Positions 60,920-64,000 of a stretch of DNA of 64,000 nucleotides are shown piece by piece. A program made the translations under genes and the position numbers. The notes under the pieces were generated by a model, which was not told the DNA's origin, ran no database searches, and worked only from the letters and a program-made list of their open reading frames with translations. The stretch spans positions 4,526,001 to 4,590,000 of the forward strand of contig NZ_CP109496.1 of NCBI RefSeq assembly GCF_036231355.1. The letters run 5' to 3'. Each line of letters starts with the position of its first letter. Positions within the stretch are counted from its first letter, which is position 1. The DNA is from Streptomyces sp. NBC_01431 (GTDB taxonomy: Bacteria; Actinomycetota; Actinomycetes; Streptomycetales; Streptomycetaceae).

Positions 60920-62791
60920 ATGATCAAGTCCGTACTCGTCGCCAACCGGGGCGAGATAGCCTGCCGGGTCTTTCGCACCTGCCGAGACCTGGGCATCGCC
61001 ACCGTCGCCGTGTTCTCCGACCCCGACGCGGGCGCGCTGCACGTACGCGAGGCCGACACCGCCGTACGGCTGCCCGGGGCGACGCCCGCCGAGACGTATC
61101 TGCGCGGCGACCTCATCGTGCGGGCCGCGCTCGCGGCGGGGGCCGACGCCGTGCACCCCGGGTACGGCTTCCTCTCCGAGAACGCCGACTTCGCGCGGGC
61201 CGTCGCCGACGCCGGACTCACCTGGATCGGCCCGCCCCCCGCGGCCATCGAGGCCATGGCCTCCAAGACCCGCGCCAAGGAGCTCATGGGCCTGCCACCC
61301 CTGAACCTGGCCGACGTCACCCCCGCCGACCTCCCCCTGCTGATCAAGGCGGCGGCGGGCGGCGGCGGGCGCGGCATGCGCGTCGTACGCCAACTGGGCT
61401 ATCTGGACGACGAGTTGACGACAGCCCGCGCCGAAGCGCTTGGCGCGTTCGGTGACGGCGACGTCTTCGTCGAGCCCTACATCGAGGGCGGGCGCCACAT
61501 CGAGGTGCAGATCCTCGCCGACGCCCACGGCACCGTCTGGGCGCTCGGCACCCGCGACTGCTCGCTCCAGCGCCGCCACCAGAAGGTCATCGAGGAGGCC
61601 CCGGCGCCCGGTCTCGGCCCGGATGCGACCGCGGAACTCCACGCCCTGGCCGTCCGCGCCGCGAAGGCGACCGACTACCGGGGCGCGGGCACCGTCGAGT
61701 TCCTGGTCGCCGACGGGAAGGTCCACTTCCTGGAGATGAACACCCGCCTACAGGTCGAACACCCCGTCACCGAGGCCGTGTTCGGCATCGACCTGGTGGC
61801 CCTCCAGATCCGCGTCGCCGAGGGCGACGCCCTCCCGCACGATCCGCCCGCCCCGCAGGGTCACGCCATCGAGGCCCGGCTCTACGCGGAGGACCCGGCG
61901 GCCGACTGGGCCCCGCAGACCGGAACCGTCCACCAACTGGACGTGCCCGGCGTCCGGCTGGACAGCGGCTTCCGTACCGGCGACACCGTCGGCGTCCACT
62001 ACGACCCGCTGCTCGCCAAGGCCATCGCGCACGCTCCGACCCGCGCCGAGGCCGCCCGCAAACTCGCCCGCGCCCTCCAGCGCGCCCGCATCCACGGCCC
62101 GGCGACCAACCGCGACCTGCTCGTACGTTCGCTGCGCCACCCGGACTTCACCGAAGCCCGTCTCGACACCGGCTTCTACGACCGCCACCTCGCCGAGCTC
62201 ACCGAACCCGGCCCCGGCGCGCACCACGCGGCCCTCGCCGCCGCCCTCGCCGACGCGGCCTCCCGAGCCGGCCGATTCGGCGGCGGCTGGCGCAACGTAC
62301 CCTCGCAGCCACAGGTCAAGCGGTACGGCGAGCACGAGGTCCGCTACCGCCTCACCCGCCACGGCCTCGAAGTCGACGGCTGTCCCGAGGTACGTGTCGA
62401 ACGAGCCGATCCCGGCCGGGTACGGCTCGAAGTGGACGGCGTACAGCGGGAGTTCACCGTCACGCGGCACGGCGACACCGTGTATGTCGACACCCCGTCG
62501 GCGGGATACGCCCTCACCGCCCACCCCCGCTTCACCGACCCCAGCGACCTCGTCGCACCCGGTTCGCTGCTCGCCCCCATGCCGGGGGTGGTCGCGCGGG
62601 TCGCCGACGGCGTCGAGGAAGGCTGCCGCGTCCGCGCGGGACAGCCGCTGCTCTGGCTGGAGGCCATGAAGATGGAGCACCGCATCACCGCTCCCGCCTC
62701 CGGCACGCTCACCGCGCTCCACGCCGCCCCCGGCCGCCAGGTCGAGGTCGGCGCCCTGCTCGCCGTCGTCCAGGAGGCTGACCAAGCATGA
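60920..62791 (+). CDS. Acyl-CoA carboxylase alpha (biotin carboxylase/BCCP) subunit
   Basis: The protein has 623 aa; ATG 60920 is preferred over GTG 60911. Biotin carboxylase domain: VLVANRGEIACRVFRTCRDLG, HPGYGFLSENADFARA, KAAAGGGGRGMRVV, FVEPYIEGGRHIEVQILAD, FLEMNTRLQVEHPVTEAV. The lid region between MGLPPL and DLPLLIK is a little shorter than usual. BCCP at the C-terminus has the biotinyl lysine K584 in EAMKM. It carboxylates biotin with ATP and bicarbonate. Its last 4 nt overlap the dehydrogenase start. Confidence 0.94.
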   Translation: MIKSVLVANRGEIACRVFRTCRDLGIATVAVFSDPDAGALHVREADTAVRLPGATPAETYLRGDLIVRAALAAGADAVHPGYGFLSENADFARAVADAGLTWIGPPPAAIEAMASKTRAKELMGLPPLNLADVTPADLPLLIKAAAGGGGRGMRVVRQLGYLDDELTTARAEALGAFGDGDVFVEPYIEGGRHIEVQILADAHGTVWALGTRDCSLQRRHQKVIEEAPAPGLGPDATAELHALAVRAAKATDYRGAGTVEFLVADGKVHFLEMNTRLQVEHPVTEAVFGIDLVALQIRVAEGDALPHDPPAPQGHAIEARLYAEDPAADWAPQTGTVHQLDVPGVRLDSGFRTGDTVGVHYDPLLAKAIAHAPTRAEAARKLARALQRARIHGPATNRDLLVRSLRHPDFTEARLDTGFYDRHLAELTEPGPGAHHAALAAALADAASRAGRFGGGWRNVPSQPQVKRYGEHEVRYRLTRHGLEVDGCPEVRVERADPGRVRLEVDGVQREFTVTRHGDTVYVDTPSAGYALTAHPRFTDPSDLVAPGSLLAPMPGVVARVADGVEEGCRVRAGQPLLWLEAMKMEHRITAPASGTLTALHAAPGRQVEVGALLAVVQEADQA

Positions 62792-63921
62792 CCAGCGTCA
62801 TCGAGAGCCAGGAGAACAAGGATCTGCGCGCCGCCGTCGCCGCGCTCGGCGCCCGCCACGGGCGCGGATTCGACCGCGCGGCGCTGTGGGCGGAAGCCGC
62901 CAAGCTCGGCTACCTCGGCGTCAACCTGCCCGAGCAGTACGGGGGCGGGGGCGGTGGAATGGCCGAACTGTCCATTGTTCTTGAGGAGTTGGGGGCGGCG
63001 GGCTGCCCGCTCCTGATGATGGTCGTCTCGCCCGCCATCTGCGGCACGGTCATCGCCCGCTTCGGCACCGAGCTCCAGCGGCGAAAGTGGCTGCCGGGCC
63101 TCGCCGACGGCACGCTCACCATGGCCTTCGGCATCACCGAACCCGACGCGGGCTCCAACTCGCACCGCATCACCACCACCGCGCGGCGCGAGGGCGACGG
63201 CTGGGTCCTGAGCGGCCGCAAGGTGTTCATCTCCGGCGTGGACATAGCCGACGCCACGCTCATCGTCGGCCGCACCGAGGACGCGCGGACCGGCAGCCTC
63301 AAGCCCTGCCTGTTCATCGTCCCGCGCGACGCCCCCGGCTTCCGGCGCTCGCAGATCGACATGGAACTCCAGGCCGCGGAGAAGCAGTTCGAGCTCGTCC
63401 TCGACGATGTGCGGCTGCCCGCCGAGTCCCTCGTCGGCGACGAGGACGCCGGTCTGCTCCAGCTCTTCGCCGGGCTCAACCCCGAGCGCATCATGACGGC
63501 CGCGTTCGCGATCGGCATGGGCCGCTACGCGCTCGCCAAGGCCGTCGACTACGCGACGACCCGGCAGGTGTGGAAGCACCCCATCGGTGGTCACCAGGCC
63601 ATCGCGCACCCCCTCGCCCAGGCCCACATCGAACTCGAACTGGCCCGGCTGATGATGCAGAGGGCCGCCGCGCTGTACGACGCGGGCGACGACGCCGGGG
63701 CGGGCGAGGCGGCCAACATGGCCAAGTACGCGGCCGCCGAAGCCTGTGTGAAGTCGGTCGACCAGGCCGTCCACACCCTCGGCGGCAACGGCCTGACCCG
63801 CGAGTACGGGCTCGCATCGCTCATCACCGCCGCCAGGGTGGCCCGGATCGCGCCGGTCAGCCGCGAAATGATCCTCAACTACGTGTCCCACCAGTCCCTT
63901 GGGCTGCCCAAGTCGTACTAG
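62788..63921 (+). CDS. Acyl-CoA dehydrogenase
   Basis: The protein has 377 aa, coupled to the carboxylase by ATGA. FAD-binding pattern FGITEPDAGSNSHRI and GWVLSGRKVFISGVDIAD; C-terminal VHTLGGNGLTREYGLAS supplies a glutamate at the position of the medium-chain catalytic base. It introduces a 2,3 double bond into the acyl-CoA before carboxylation. Likely AtuD/LiuA-like step of the same pathway. The operon may continue beyond the window. Confidence 0.92.
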   Translation: MTSVIESQENKDLRAAVAALGARHGRGFDRAALWAEAAKLGYLGVNLPEQYGGGGGGMAELSIVLEELGAAGCPLLMMVVSPAICGTVIARFGTELQRRKWLPGLADGTLTMAFGITEPDAGSNSHRITTTARREGDGWVLSGRKVFISGVDIADATLIVGRTEDARTGSLKPCLFIVPRDAPGFRRSQIDMELQAAEKQFELVLDDVRLPAESLVGDEDAGLLQLFAGLNPERIMTAAFAIGMGRYALAKAVDYATTRQVWKHPIGGHQAIAHPLAQAHIELELARLMMQRAAALYDAGDDAGAGEAANMAKYAAAEACVKSVDQAVHTLGGNGLTREYGLASLITAARVARIAPVSREMILNYVSHQSLGLPKSY

Positions 63922-63964
63922 GCGCTTCGCTGGAGGTGCGGTTGTTCGGCCGCGGGCCCGGCGT

Positions 63965-63991
63965 GGCTGGTCGCGCAGTTCCCCGCGCCCC
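63965..63991 (-). repeat. Interspersed repeat at the right edge
   Basis: An inverted copy of the GGGGCGCGGGGAACTGCGCG element also present at 45934-46020. Confidence 0.7.
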
Positions 63992-64000
63992 TGAAGGGGC

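Overview
The window is chromosomal DNA from a high-GC actinomycete, almost certainly a Streptomyces. The evidence is: overwhelming G/C at third codon positions; many GTG and TTG starts; a lysine-rich actinobacterial TopA tail; a conservon (cvnABCD) operon with two P450s; and the interspersed repeat ending in GGGGAACTGCGCGAC that is common in Streptomyces intergenic DNA.

Left part (1-6 kb): sparse. Three small secreted proteins (908-3027) share a MRK-type signal peptide, and two of them are a divergent, recently duplicated pair. A lone DUF2637/SpdB-like membrane protein (4243-4929) follows, then a very strong hairpin (5135-5181). Several long stretches hold no credible gene.

Core part (6-16.2 kb): topA, an MFS-thymidylate kinase-coiled-coil fusion, the DNA polymerase III delta' subunit, an exported tripeptidyl-aminopeptidase-like lipoprotein and tRNA-Thr(CGT). 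This is a replication and housekeeping block.

Accessory part (16.2-30.4 kb), just beyond the tRNA: an Rv1733c-like membrane protein, a MalT/LuxR-type ATPase regulator, small membrane and SHOCT proteins, a YihY/BrkB protein, an HdeD-like protein, a DUF7144-like protein, a DUF2252 protein, a PAS-PP2C phosphatase, and two decayed genes (a CPA1 antiporter and a DUF6325-like/SHOCT gene). Six intergenic copies of one 19-bp dyad, RTCACCCG-N3-CRGGTGAY, sit in front of these genes. They suggest a local regulon that I cannot match to a described regulator; this is the best candidate for an undescribed system.

Middle part (30.4-45.8 kb): a sugar transporter with a GH1 beta-glucosidase, a dead histidine phosphatase, an ECF sigma factor with a probable membrane partner, a family A polymerase/exonuclease, a HATPase-LuxR protein, an oxidoreductase, an AraC regulator, a metallo-beta-lactamase-fold hydrolase, an SGNH hydrolase, two exported proteins and serC.

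Right part (46-64 kb): a translationally coupled cvnA-B-C-D-CYP-CYP operon on the minus strand; an FAD/Fe-S oxidoreductase; an EamA exporter; a DUF4232 lipoprotein; and a catabolic operon (TIGR03084 protein, AtuA-like protein, acyl-CoA carboxylase beta and alpha, acyl-CoA dehydrogenase) preceded by a TetR-type GCAAGC-AC-GCTTGC dyad.

Family assignments come from reading the protein sequences from memory of the families; no search was run.
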